DNA from: Pirellula sp.
GTDB taxonomy: Bacteria > Planctomycetota > Planctomycetia > Pirellulales > Pirellulaceae
Direction of reading: 5' to 3'
Length of the DNA stretch: 64,000 bases
NCBI GenBank assembly: GCA_021299695.1
Contig: JAJTEK010000014.1
Coordinates: 1-64,000, forward strand
Shown: piece by piece, positions 19,557 to 29,449 of the stretch
Numbering within the stretch: position 1 is the stretch's first letter
Layout: the number at the start of each line of letters is the position of its first letter
Made by a program: the position numbers and the translations under genes
Notes under the pieces: generated by a model
Told to the model about the DNA's origin: nothing
Seen by the model: the letters and a program-made list of their open reading frames with translations, nothing else
Databases searched by the model: none

Positions 19557-20669
19557 TCAGCGAAGTTGGACCAAAGGAGCGGACGCTGCCAGGGAGCCTC
19601 GGTAGGCATGCTTGGCAGCAAGCACGACGCGAGCCGCATCGAGTTGGTTCATGCAATTGGCATGTCGCAAATGGCAATCGTAAGAGCCGCAGGGCTGGCA
19701 GGCCAAGCCCATTGTCAGAATTGTCTCTGGAATGTTGTAGCTGCGTGTGAGCCCCGGATCGATCGATCCGAACAACGAGACGACCGGTTTGTTCATCGCT
19801 ACGGCGATATGCCTTGGCCCCGAATCGGTCGAAACGACCAACCGTGATCGAGCGATGAGCGCTTTGCTCAAGCCCAAGGGAAGCTCGTCGAATCGGCCCA
19901 TGCTCTTGACTCGAGGGTGATCGCACAAGGCCTCGATCGCGTTGGCATTCTGACGCTCAGCCGGTCCGCAATGCACGACAACCGAAAGGTCCAAATCGTC
20001 GGCAAGGGCTACGGCGGCCGCTGCGGCTTGCTCGATCGGCCAACGCTTCGTCGGGGCCGTCGCAGCCCCGGTATTGAGCAAGAGCAACGGGCGCTGGCTC
20101 GAAAGACCAATCGATTCCAAACATCGATTCGCAATCGCCTCGTCGCGAGGCAAAAGGCCAAGCTCCGTGCGGCGATCGACCGCCTGGCAGCCCATGGATT
20201 GCACCAATCGCAGGTAGTTGTCGATGCAAGGATCCTTGCGCGCATCGGAACTGCCGCTGCGGACCGAGATCCGATCGCTCAAGAGCCAGGAGCGATAGTC
20301 TCGTGCATATCCGATGCGGCGCCGAATGCCTGCCAGAGCGCCGATCAAGGCCGTCGAGAGACTGTTCGTCAGGTAGAGAATCGCATCGAAGCGCTCTTTG
20401 CGCAGGGCTCGGACCAACCCTCGCCGGTTCAAAACCAAAGGTGCCCCAGAGCCGCCTGCCGATGCGCCTGCCGAGGAGGTCTTTGTACGGGGCTTGTAGC
20501 AAAGGGTTTTGTCAGCCCAAGGGAGTCCTTCGAGGACCGCCAGGGGACCGGGTCGAGCCACCCAGCAGATTTCCGCCGGTTCAGGAAGCTCAGTGCGCAA
20601 AGCGCGCAGGGCTGGGGTAGCCATGCAAGCATCCCCGACCCAATTTGGAAGCATCACCGCGAGTTTCAT
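19557..20669 (-). CDS. Lipopolysaccharide heptosyltransferase II-like (GT9)
   Basis: MKLAVMLPNWVGDACMATPALRALR...STDSGPRHIAVAMNKPVVSLFGSIDPGLTRSYN...QPCGSYDCHLRHANCM. Confidence 0.9.
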   Translation of the reverse strand: MKLAVMLPNWVGDACMATPALRALRTELPEPAEICWVARPGPLAVLEGLPWADKTLCYKPRTKTSSAGASAGGSGAPLVLNRRGLVRALRKERFDAILYLTNSLSTALIGALAGIRRRIGYARDYRSWLLSDRISVRSGSSDARKDPCIDNYLRLVQSMGCQAVDRRTELGLLPRDEAIANRCLESIGLSSQRPLLLLNTGAATAPTKRWPIEQAAAAAVALADDLDLSVVVHCGPAERQNANAIEALCDHPRVKSMGRFDELPLGLSKALIARSRLVVSTDSGPRHIAVAMNKPVVSLFGSIDPGLTRSYNIPETILTMGLACQPCGSYDCHLRHANCMNQLDAARVVLAAKHAYRGSLAASAPLVQLR

Positions 20670-20874
20670 AATGCGGGCTTTGTACAAAATGCGCAATCTC
20701 CGCGTCAAGCTGGCTTCTATCGATACGGTAATCCCAGCGACCGCGGTGTTTCCGCGATCCGTAAAAAGCTGCGCATCCGGAAAATCTTACCAAATCCGAA
20801 CAGTCCGCCTTATCGATACACCTTGGGCGAGTCGATTGACCAATAAGTATTTTCCTCGAACCGACAGGTACCTC

Positions 20875-23805
20875 ATGGACGGCGTACAACGAAACCGAAA
20901 CCGGCTCAAATCCCTGATACGAAATGCTTGCATTTCGGCCATGGTGGTTTCATGGATTCCAGTGGCGATGACCGGTTGCAATCGGGCCCATTATCGGACC
21001 AAGGCGGACGAGGAGGTAAGGAATCTCATCGAGGAGAAGGTCTGTGACTCGTCAATGCCCTCGATACCGGATATCCAGGTAGATCGTGCTTCACGGATGT
21101 TCGATCCGTTCAACCCCGACCGTCCGCCGATGCCCGAGGACGACGGAGTGGCGCACGAGTACATGCGATTGGTCAATGGTAAAAAGCATTATCCGCTGTG
21201 GGATGTCAACGGTCGGACCAACACGTCGGAGAATCCGGTGTGGTGGCAGTATTTGCCGCTCGACGAGCGCGGTGTTTTGGTGCTTGATGCCGATACGGCT
21301 GTGCGTGTTGCCACGTTGCACAATACGAATTATCAAGGTGAGATTGAGACGCTGTATCTGTCGGCTTTGGATGTGAGCACCGAGCGTTTCCTTTTGAGCA
21401 ATCAGTTGTTTGCCGGATACGGGTCGATTTATACGGCCGATGGAGCTCTGCGTCGGGGGGCTGGAGGCAATTCAAGTTCATCGTTTTCGAACAGTACTTT
21501 CTCGCGCGGACCGCGTGGGCTGGCTCTGCGTCGGCAGTTCACGACGGGAGCGGATTTGATCGTGGGCTTTGCCAACACGTTGACTTGGCAATTGGCGGGC
21601 CCTGACTCTCAGGCGGCTAACTCGTTGATCGATTTCAGCTTTGTCCAACCTCTTCTTCGGGGTGCGGGTCGGGACGTGGTCATGGAGCGATTGACGCTAG
21701 CAGAGCGTACGTTGCTTTACAATGTTCGAGCCTTTGAACGGTATCGCACGGGTTTTTATACCACGGTGACAGTAGGACGGCAGGCCGAGCCTGGTCCGAC
21801 GCGTCGAGGGGGATTGTTCGGTGGAGCTGGTTTGCAAGGTTTTACTGGCCTTGGAGGTGGATTTGGAACCGTTGGGAACGTCCAAAACAACGCTGGGGGA
21901 GCGGGCTTTGGTGGTGGGGGTGCGGTCCCACAGGTCGGCGGCTTTTTGGGTCTGGTGCAAAACCAGTTACAGATCCGCAACGCCGAGGAAAACGTCGCTC
22001 GGCTTCGCGACAATTTGGCTCGCTTTGAAGACACACTGCGCGAGCAGATGACGATCATCCCGCCGACCCAAGACACGATTCCCAGCCAACAGCTTCAGGT
22101 GGCACAAGCCCGTCAAGCGTTGATCTCGGCGCAGGCGAGTTTGTTGCAACAGAAGTTCAATTATGAGCAAACTCTCGATAACTTCAAGAACACTCTCGGA
22201 CTACCTCCATACGTGTGCATCGAGGTCAAGGATCCGATACTCGATCAATTCAACTTGATCAGTGGTGAGCTCAAAGAGCGTCGCAACAAGGTCGCGGATC
22301 TTCGAGACGAAATCGGAAACGACAACACCAAACTGCTCGAGCAAAGTCCTGTAGAAGCCGATCCCGTTACCGGCAAAAAGGAGCGGTCGCTGACCAAGGG
22401 AAGCGAGACGACCCAAGCCATCGAGAGGATCGATCGCCAAGCGCAAACGCTTGAGGATGTACGAAAGACACTTCTATCGAAAGACTTTCCACTGGTCCGC
22501 CAAGACATCGACAAACTCAAGCAGGTCCTACCGCAACGTATCGCGGAACTCAAGCGATTGCGCAAGATCTACGAGGAGGAACGCTCGATGATCTGCAACC
22601 TGCTTCCTATCGAAACCCTCGATGCGGCATTGATCGACTCGACCGAGTTGGAAACACTGACCGAGAAGTTGAGCAAGGATGTCGATACCCTCGAGCAACG
22701 CTTTTTGAATCGAGCCAAACGGATCGAACAACTCCAAAACGATGCCAAAAAATCGTTGGCCAGCACTGGTCCTGGGGGCAAAGAGCAGTTCAAGAGCCTT
22801 CGCGATGAAGTGATTCTGCCAAGCCAGTCTCTATTGGCCGAGTTCGCCGAGGATGTGCTCGCACTTCAGGTCCTCCAAGCCCGGGCGAGGGTCGAAAGCG
22901 TGAATCTGCCCGAGGTCGATTTGCAGCCTGAAGAGGCGGTCCAGATCGCCCGACAGCAGCGATTGGACTGGATGAACGCCCGAGCGCAATTGGTGGACTC
23001 ATGGCGATCGATCGAGGTCGTGGCCGACAACCTCGAGAGCTCCTTGGATGTGGTCTTCAGCGGCGATATGCAGAACATCAACGACAACCCGTTGTCGTTT
23101 CGTGGACGAACCGGTCGCTTGCGAGCCGGTTTTCAATGGGACACGGCTCTGACCCGAATGAACGAACGCAACCAGTACCGTCAGGTGCTTATCGAGTGGC
23201 AGCAAGCCAAACGGAACTACTACCGATTCGAAGACGGCATCTGGCAAACGCTTCGATCGCAACTTCGCAATATTCGCTACAATCAATACAATTTTGAATT
23301 GCAGCGCTATGCGGTTCGGATCGCAGCCCAACAGATCACGATCAATGAGGATCTGCGTCAGATCCGAGAGAGTTTGAATCAAGCTTCTGGGCCGACGGCC
23401 GCTCGGGATAGCATCTCGGCGTTGCAGGATTTGCTCAACGCCCAGAATACCTTTCTGGGGGTATGGGTTTTCTACGAAGCCCAACGACGGAACCTGGATC
23501 AAGATCTAGGAACGATCCGCGTCGATGCCGAGAACATCTGGGTCGATCCGGGTCCGATCACCTCGGAGATCTACGGGTTCGATGGGCAGGGGAGCTATTG
23601 CCCTCCTTGCGAGCCGCAATTCGGTCAACCCGACCTGCGAGAACGGGCCCCGTTTGAGCCGGGCCAGTTTGAACCGGGCCAGTTTGAACCCGAGAGCGTC
23701 CAGCCGATGATCGCACCGCCCGTCGAGGTCGTTACCCCGGCTGGGTACCAAATACGTCCGGTACCCAGAAAGGACACGACCCTTCAGGAATATGTCAAGC
23801 CATGA
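20875..23805 (+). CDS. TolC-like outer membrane efflux family protein
   Basis: Lipobox-like VAMTGC; long coiled-coil regions; SFVQPLLRGAGRDVVMERLTLAERTLLYNVRAFERYR typical of planctomycete TolC-like proteins. Confidence 0.78.
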   Translation: MDGVQRNRNRLKSLIRNACISAMVVSWIPVAMTGCNRAHYRTKADEEVRNLIEEKVCDSSMPSIPDIQVDRASRMFDPFNPDRPPMPEDDGVAHEYMRLVNGKKHYPLWDVNGRTNTSENPVWWQYLPLDERGVLVLDADTAVRVATLHNTNYQGEIETLYLSALDVSTERFLLSNQLFAGYGSIYTADGALRRGAGGNSSSSFSNSTFSRGPRGLALRRQFTTGADLIVGFANTLTWQLAGPDSQAANSLIDFSFVQPLLRGAGRDVVMERLTLAERTLLYNVRAFERYRTGFYTTVTVGRQAEPGPTRRGGLFGGAGLQGFTGLGGGFGTVGNVQNNAGGAGFGGGGAVPQVGGFLGLVQNQLQIRNAEENVARLRDNLARFEDTLREQMTIIPPTQDTIPSQQLQVAQARQALISAQASLLQQKFNYEQTLDNFKNTLGLPPYVCIEVKDPILDQFNLISGELKERRNKVADLRDEIGNDNTKLLEQSPVEADPVTGKKERSLTKGSETTQAIERIDRQAQTLEDVRKTLLSKDFPLVRQDIDKLKQVLPQRIAELKRLRKIYEEERSMICNLLPIETLDAALIDSTELETLTEKLSKDVDTLEQRFLNRAKRIEQLQNDAKKSLASTGPGGKEQFKSLRDEVILPSQSLLAEFAEDVLALQVLQARARVESVNLPEVDLQPEEAVQIARQQRLDWMNARAQLVDSWRSIEVVADNLESSLDVVFSGDMQNINDNPLSFRGRTGRLRAGFQWDTALTRMNERNQYRQVLIEWQQAKRNYYRFEDGIWQTLRSQLRNIRYNQYNFELQRYAVRIAAQQITINEDLRQIRESLNQASGPTAARDSISALQDLLNAQNTFLGVWVFYEAQRRNLDQDLGTIRVDAENIWVDPGPITSEIYGFDGQGSYCPPCEPQFGQPDLRERAPFEPGQFEPGQFEPESVQPMIAPPVEVVTPAGYQIRPVPRKDTTLQEYVKP

Positions 23806-23871
23806 TGCGAGTAACCACCGTGCTCACCGATGCCGGTGGCGACTTCGGTGCACCACTTTGTTCGTTCTCTT

Positions 23872-24069
23872 CTCGTACTCGTACTCAGTCCGCCGCGGCG
23901 GGCGGTACTCGTACTCGTACTCGAAACGCGCTGGGATAGCAATTCGGTTCATTGGTCTGTAAGTTTCCGCAAATGGCTTCGATCAACGATCGGCATCGCC
24001 GCAGTTCAAACAGCCATCGAGTACGAGTACCGTTTCACTGAGTACGAGTACCGTTTCACTGAGTACGAG
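23872..24069. repeat. GAGTAC/GTACTC repeat region: 21-nt tandem repeat plus distal inverted copies
   Basis: GAGTACGAGTACCGTTTCACT x2 (24019-24060) plus partial GAGTACGAG (24061-24069); CTCGTACTCGTACTC and ACTCGTACTCGTACTCG upstream (about 23872-23922). Confidence 0.85.
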
Positions 24070-24104
24070 GAAATCCGATGCGGTTGCGCGAACCGATGAT
24101 GCTT

Positions 24105-26102
24105 TCAACCATCACGCGTTGAGGGACTTGCAGCGACCTGCGGTTGGGTGAATTGGTCCGGCAAGAGCACTTCGATCGTCTCGATCGAAACGGTCGCATG
24201 GTACTTGGTCATCACTTCTTCACGAAGGTACTTTAGGAGTCCCTCGCTGACCTGGAACGGGACGATGGTTTCCAATCGGATGCCATTGGTCGTCTCCCAA
24301 GTCCCTTCGTGGACATTGTGCCGACCGACGCCCCGCGAGGGGGTTACGGTAAATCCGCTGGCTCCACGGGCCAAGCATTCGCGTTGCAAGAGATCTTCGC
24401 AGTCCGGTTCGGCCACGATCGTGATGCGTCGCAACCGAGCCAAGCCTCGCTTTCGGGCAGCCTCGGCATGATCGCTCAGGGCTCGATGCTGTTCGAGCCC
24501 TACGATTTCTAGTTTCAAGCCTTCGGCTGTAAACTCGGATTGCGTTTCGTGGAGTTTCTCCATCACCGTATGGTCGATCAGTTTAGCGTCCGATACATCG
24601 ATGATCAGGTTCTTGCGTTGGACCAATCCGATGTGCTCGATTTGGCGTTTGAAAGGGATCCAGTTGCTAAAGACGGCCGACTCGCTCGCCCGGATCTTGA
24701 CCGTATCGGGCGAGACCTCCTCGATGTCCAGATAGGCTTTGAAAAAAGATTTGATCGGAACGCCGTTGATCAGGTGAATCAGGAACTTGAGTCCGATCCC
24801 TGCGGCCACTCCGACCAAAAGGTCCGTAGCCAGCGTGACGATCAGGGTCGTAACGAAGATGACGAATTGCTCGCGTCCGACTTGGTACATGTGGGAAAAC
24901 TCGCTGGGGTGGGCGAGCCGAAATCCGGTGTAGATCAGCATTGCTGCCAAAGCCGACTTGGGAATCAAGTGGAGTGTGGCCGGGAGTATTGCAACGCAGA
25001 CCAACAGAAATACCCCGTGCCACATGTTGGCAAATCGGGTCCTAGCCCCGTTGTCAATGTTGGCTTTGCTTCGGACGATCTCTGAGATCATCGGCAAGCC
25101 ACCGAACATCGAAGCGCAGAGGTTTGCACAGCCTACAGCCAACACGTCACGGTTCATGTCGGTCTTGCGCTTCCATGGGTCGATCGAGTCGATCGCTTTG
25201 GCGCTGAGGATCGACTCAAGACTACCGATGATGAAGAACATCCCAATCCATTTCCAAGCGATCCATTGCTTGAGGACACCGAAATCCGGTAGGGTAATTT
25301 GATCGACAATGCCAAACATTTTCGAAGGGAGCGGAACTAGATATTGGTCCCCCAATTTGTATTCGTGCCCGAAGAGCTTGTACTGGTGGTTCTCGAGCAG
25401 ATTCAAATACAACCCGATCAGAACCGCAACGACCAAGACGATCAATTGGGGAGGGATCGCCGAGATGGCTCGGAGCTTCCTCTTGATCGTGGGCCATAGG
25501 GCCAGCAAACCGAGGCTCAAAAGGCCGATCGATGCGATCGCAGGGTTGGCCTCGGAGATCATATGCGGGATCTCGGCAAGCAGTTCCAAGGGCTCTTGCT
25601 TGTCGGTCGAAACCCCCAAAGCATTGGGAATCTGCTTGGCGATGATGATCACACCGATGGCCGAAAGCATGCCGTGTATGGCAGACTTGGGGAAGAACTC
25701 GCTGAGAATCCCAGCCCGAAACAACCCAAAGAAGATCTGCAGGACCGCAGCGGCTACCCCGACGGCCAAGCAGGCTCGGTAGGCATCGAAGTCACCGGGG
25801 CCTTGGCCATCGGAAAAACCGTTTCCACCAAAGTCCTTGATGCAACCCAAGACGATCACGATCAAGCCCGCTGCTGGGCCTTTGATCGTCAACTCGGAAT
25901 TGCTGATGAAGGTCGTCAGGATACTGCCGATGACGGCAGTCATGATGCCTGCCATGGCTGGATAGCCACTGGCAAGCGAGATCGCCAAGCACAGGGGCAA
26001 AGCGATGATAAAAACCATAAGGCCTGAGATCAGGTCCTCTTTGAAATAGCGAACAAATCCCGCAGCGTTTCCGCGCGGCGTCTCGACATTGCTAACAGAC
26101 AC
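24105..26102 (-). CDS. SulP family inorganic anion (bicarbonate/sulfate-type) transporter with STAS-like and C-terminal PII-like domain
   Basis: [40 protein letters not shown]..., [24 protein letters not shown]-terminus [38 protein letters not shown]...[41 protein letters not shown]. Confidence 0.88.
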   Translation of the reverse strand: MSVSNVETPRGNAAGFVRYFKEDLISGLMVFIIALPLCLAISLASGYPAMAGIMTAVIGSILTTFISNSELTIKGPAAGLIVIVLGCIKDFGGNGFSDGQGPGDFDAYRACLAVGVAAAVLQIFFGLFRAGILSEFFPKSAIHGMLSAIGVIIIAKQIPNALGVSTDKQEPLELLAEIPHMISEANPAIASIGLLSLGLLALWPTIKRKLRAISAIPPQLIVLVVAVLIGLYLNLLENHQYKLFGHEYKLGDQYLVPLPSKMFGIVDQITLPDFGVLKQWIAWKWIGMFFIIGSLESILSAKAIDSIDPWKRKTDMNRDVLAVGCANLCASMFGGLPMISEIVRSKANIDNGARTRFANMWHGVFLLVCVAILPATLHLIPKSALAAMLIYTGFRLAHPSEFSHMYQVGREQFVIFVTTLIVTLATDLLVGVAAGIGLKFLIHLINGVPIKSFFKAYLDIEEVSPDTVKIRASESAVFSNWIPFKRQIEHIGLVQRKNLIIDVSDAKLIDHTVMEKLHETQSEFTAEGLKLEIVGLEQHRALSDHAEAARKRGLARLRRITIVAEPDCEDLLQRECLARGASGFTVTPSRGVGRHNVHEGTWETTNGIRLETIVPFQVSEGLLKYLREEVMTKYHATVSIETIEVLLPDQFTQPQVAASPSTRDG

Positions 26103-26185
26103 GTTTGAATTCCAATTGCATTAGAAAAGCTAGACCTGCGATTGCCCCCAGGGCGCTCGCACACGCGATACATGACGTGGTCTAC

Positions 26186-26497
26186 TTACGCCGGTGGAGG
26201 ACGTTGCAATTGGGTTTTGAGGAACGCATCATCGATCCCGAGCCTAGGTCGCTCCGATAGATGCAAAGTCCAAAACGAGACGGGCTGCCAGACTTGGCTT
26301 GCCTCATAGAAAACCGTTTCGCGGAACTCATCATGCCGAAATTCCTCGGCGTCCGTTTCGACCTCTTCGAGCACCGTAGCAGCGACCAAAGAAGGATCCG
26401 AGGTTATCCACGGATCGAAGACGCCGATTGCGGAGGAAAGCAGCAGCAATCCAACGATCAGCGCAGCGAATCTGCCTGTAGAAAAATAACGAATCAT
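26186..26497 (-). CDS. Small single-TM hypothetical protein
   Basis: ORF with Met at 26497 followed by a TM segment (FAALIVGLLLLSSAIGVF). Confidence 0.45.
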   Translation of the reverse strand: MIRYFSTGRFAALIVGLLLLSSAIGVFDPWITSDPSLVAATVLEEVETDAEEFRHDEFRETVFYEASQVWQPVSFWTLHLSERPRLGIDDAFLKTQLQRPPPA

Positions 26498-26691
26498 GTC
26501 TAACTTCCGGGGAGTACGGCTACAGTGACCACCGGTAGGCCAAAAGCCCGTACGCCTGAAATTATAGACAGATCGAGGAACCAAACAGGATCCAATTTCG
26601 GTTCTTCGCTATTTCCGCCTAGATAACAAAGACGTCATAAGAGCGTATGGATAAGCGAATTCAAGCTGTTTTTGGGATTCGTTCGATCGGA

Positions 26692-28179
26692 TTACTTTTT
26701 GATCGAATTCAGGTTGGATGCCGATTCGCTCGCCGCAGATTGCGATTCAAGAGATTCGCTCGCGGTCGATTCGAGTGAATCGCGATCGAGTTTCGTGGGC
26801 CATTCGAGCAACTCGAGTGTATCGACAATCTGGGAGTCTTGCTCGCCAAAGAGTTCGAGGGAGGACTCGTCGGTCGTAAAGACCAACGAGAGCCGTCTGC
26901 CTGAATCGTTGGAAATGTGGTAGTGCACCCAACGCAACGCGATTCCCTCGGTGCTTCCAGACATGGTGATTCGCATCATTCGATGCTTGCTGCTAGTCAA
27001 TCGCTCGGTGGCTTCGAGAACATCCCGGCCTGTCCGAGAGGCCAATCGTTCCATGTCGGCTTGGTACCCCTCGAGGGTCAATTGCTCGCCGGCTTGGAAG
27101 TCGACGAGGTTGGTGACGTTGCATTGAGCGATCCGGCGGTTGTTGACGACGTATCGCAAGGTGGCTTCCTCGCCGTTGTCGCGATAGGTCGACCATCGGC
27201 GATCGGCAAGGAAACGATAAAAGCCCAAGTCGGATTGAAACTGAAGCAGCTCGGCACTCGAGGCATTGGGGACCTCTTTCCAAACCTCGGCGAGTGATTT
27301 GCCTGAGCTCATGGCTTGGATCGGAGCTCGTAGGACTCGGATCTGAGCTGTGACTTTGAAACCCGGCTCGGCTTCTCCAATCTCGCGTGTCTCATCGATC
27401 TGTAGCGCCAGCCACGAGACATAGCCACCCTTGCGGTCCATGAGTGCTTTGCCGCGTACCTCCAGCTCGCTAGCCACATCGTGCGCGGTGGCTTGGAGTT
27501 TTCCGGTGATCTCCAGGTGGGCTTTTTCCTCATCGGTATCGACCAAACATACGATCAGATCCCCTTCGAGAATCGCATCGAGATGCAAAAGCCTTGCGGC
27601 CGAAACCCGATCGACAATCCATTTATCTGCAATCGCTACATCCTTCTCCGTCAGTAGCTGGTCCAAGTACATCGCATCGACCGCCCCATTGACCAATTCT
27701 CGCTCGGCTGCAAATAGCGGAGCGTTGAGGGCTGCGGGATCCAACCCACGCGCGGTCGGTAACTTGACGATCTCCCTGCAGTTGTCCCGAAGTACCGTCT
27801 GCGTCGTATGGCGATCGACCGTGATCTGCGAATGGGCTTCGTGGAAATACAGATAGCCCCGTGTCTGACTTTCATTGTTTCCCAAGTCGTATTGCTGATC
27901 GAAGTCCAGGGTCGATTTTGATTCGACCGGCGCTTTTCGGGCTACCATCGGTTTGCCGTCGCTGCGACTCGACGAAGCGTTCTGCGCTTTGAGGTGGACT
28001 TCGCCTGTAAGCTCGATCATCGATCGGACACGGAATGCCAAGGGAGCTTGACTGTCGGTCTGGCTATCGGTCTGGCCATAGACCTTGGCCAACGCATCGG
28101 GCCGCAGCAGAACACCTGCACACAGTGCCTTGCCAAGCCATTGACGACGGGTCGATCGGAAAAAGGCATTTGCTAGCAT
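26692..28179 (-). CDS. Hypothetical exported protein (possible Tat signal)
   Basis: ORF 26692..28371; Met at 28179 gives MLANAFFRSTRRQWLGKALCAGVLL, RR-type signal; codon usage consistent with neighbours. Confidence 0.6.
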   Translation of the reverse strand: MLANAFFRSTRRQWLGKALCAGVLLRPDALAKVYGQTDSQTDSQAPLAFRVRSMIELTGEVHLKAQNASSSRSDGKPMVARKAPVESKSTLDFDQQYDLGNNESQTRGYLYFHEAHSQITVDRHTTQTVLRDNCREIVKLPTARGLDPAALNAPLFAAERELVNGAVDAMYLDQLLTEKDVAIADKWIVDRVSAARLLHLDAILEGDLIVCLVDTDEEKAHLEITGKLQATAHDVASELEVRGKALMDRKGGYVSWLALQIDETREIGEAEPGFKVTAQIRVLRAPIQAMSSGKSLAEVWKEVPNASSAELLQFQSDLGFYRFLADRRWSTYRDNGEEATLRYVVNNRRIAQCNVTNLVDFQAGEQLTLEGYQADMERLASRTGRDVLEATERLTSSKHRMMRITMSGSTEGIALRWVHYHISNDSGRRLSLVFTTDESSLELFGEQDSQIVDTLELLEWPTKLDRDSLESTASESLESQSAASESASNLNSIKK

Positions 28180-28237
28180 AGAAGGAACCTTACGAGGTAC
28201 ACGAAATCCTACCGTGCTAGATCGGAACGGATTGGTG

Positions 28238-29440
28238 TTATCGTTGAGACGAATCGTCAGGACCCGCAAAGTCGGCCAAGCCAATGCGGAAAAGGCCTTC
28301 GCTGTTGGCTTGGCCTCGGGCCATGATCGGGGTGTTGTAGATTGTCTCGATGTTGCCTTGGGCATCGACACAGATCACCCCACCGGAGTCGTTCGGGAGA
28401 GTTTTTTCGATCGCATGGCGAGCCGCATCGCGCAGGGATTCCTTGAGGAATTCCATACGTGAGGAAATCGCCGAGGCGATGTGGTTTCGGATAAAGAGCT
28501 CGCCGACGCCTGTGCAGCTGACGGCGCAGGTCGAGTTGTTGGCATAGGTTCCGGCTCCGATGATCGGAGTGTCGCCGATTCGACCGTACTTCTTACCGAG
28601 CAAGCCGCCGGTGCTGGTCGCTGCGGCGAGATTTCCGTGGGTATCCATCGCCACGCATCCGACGGTTCCAAGATAGAACAGTCGGTCTTGGCCTCGGTCG
28701 TGATCGAACCGCGAGGTGGCCTGTGGTTTGGTCGCTTGGCGTTTCTTCCACTCGTTCCAGCTTTCGATTTGCTCTTGGGTTTTGAAGTACTGGCTCTCTT
28801 CGGTGGGCAGTTGGCATTGGATGCCAAAGGCGTCGGCTTCTTCGCCGACGAGAAAAACGTGTGGGGTTTTGTCCCTTACGGCCCGTGCAAGTGAGATTGG
28901 GTTGCGCGATTTGCGCACGTTGGCGACAGCACCGCACGAGAGGTCTGAGCCGTCCATGAGGCTCGCATCGAGCGAATGTTCGCCGATTTCGTTCAGGACG
29001 GCGCCACGGCCGGCGTTGAAGTTCGGATCGTCTTCGAGGATCCGCACGACGGCTTCGACCACATCGATGGCTTTGGCGGATTTTTCGAGCAACTGCGTCC
29101 CGGTACGCAGTGCTTTGGCAAGACCTTCGAGGCGAATTTGTCGCTGTGCCGGTGTCCAGCGATCTAGGTCACCTCCTGCGCCGCCATGGATGGCGATCGT
29201 CCAGCGGGGTTGGTTTGACGATGTGGGATTCGGTTGGGATGCGGTCACGGTACAGGTTAACTCGGTAGACTGGACTTCGGTGGGATTTTGACCATAGCAC
29301 GGCACAGCGAGCGCCAGCAGACTTGCCAGCATTCTGGCCATCAGGTTTGCCAGCAGAACGAGCCTGTCGGCAAGTCGATTGCAGGAATGACCAGTGGGCA
29401 TCGCGATGGGAACCGCGAGGGGTTGGAGCTTCCAATGCAT
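28238..29440 (-). CDS. Isoaspartyl peptidase / L-asparaginase (Ntn-hydrolase, type 2)
   Basis: WTIAIHGGAGGDL...NFNAGRGAVLNEIGEHSLDASLMDG...GTVGCVAMDTHGNLAAATSTGGLLGKKYGRIGDTPIIGAGTYA. Confidence 0.94.
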   Translation of the reverse strand: MHWKLQPLAVPIAMPTGHSCNRLADRLVLLANLMARMLASLLALAVPCYGQNPTEVQSTELTCTVTASQPNPTSSNQPRWTIAIHGGAGGDLDRWTPAQRQIRLEGLAKALRTGTQLLEKSAKAIDVVEAVVRILEDDPNFNAGRGAVLNEIGEHSLDASLMDGSDLSCGAVANVRKSRNPISLARAVRDKTPHVFLVGEEADAFGIQCQLPTEESQYFKTQEQIESWNEWKKRQATKPQATSRFDHDRGQDRLFYLGTVGCVAMDTHGNLAAATSTGGLLGKKYGRIGDTPIIGAGTYANNSTCAVSCTGVGELFIRNHIASAISSRMEFLKESLRDAARHAIEKTLPNDSGGVICVDAQGNIETIYNTPIMARGQANSEGLFRIGLADFAGPDDSSQR

Positions 29441-29449
29441 CGTGTTCGT

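Noticed and set aside
19917-20846. Plus-strand ORF of 309 aa
   Set aside because: Antisense to the heptosyltransferase gene; Arg-rich, no motif.
24019-24069. Tandem repeat considered as a CRISPR array
   Set aside because: Only about 2.4 contiguous 21-nt copies with no spacers and no cas genes nearby.
23830-24099. 89-aa ORF across the GAGTAC repeats as a real peptide gene
   Set aside because: Translation is only repeat-derived LVLVL / EYEYRFTEYEYRFTEYE; better explained as structural repeat DNA.
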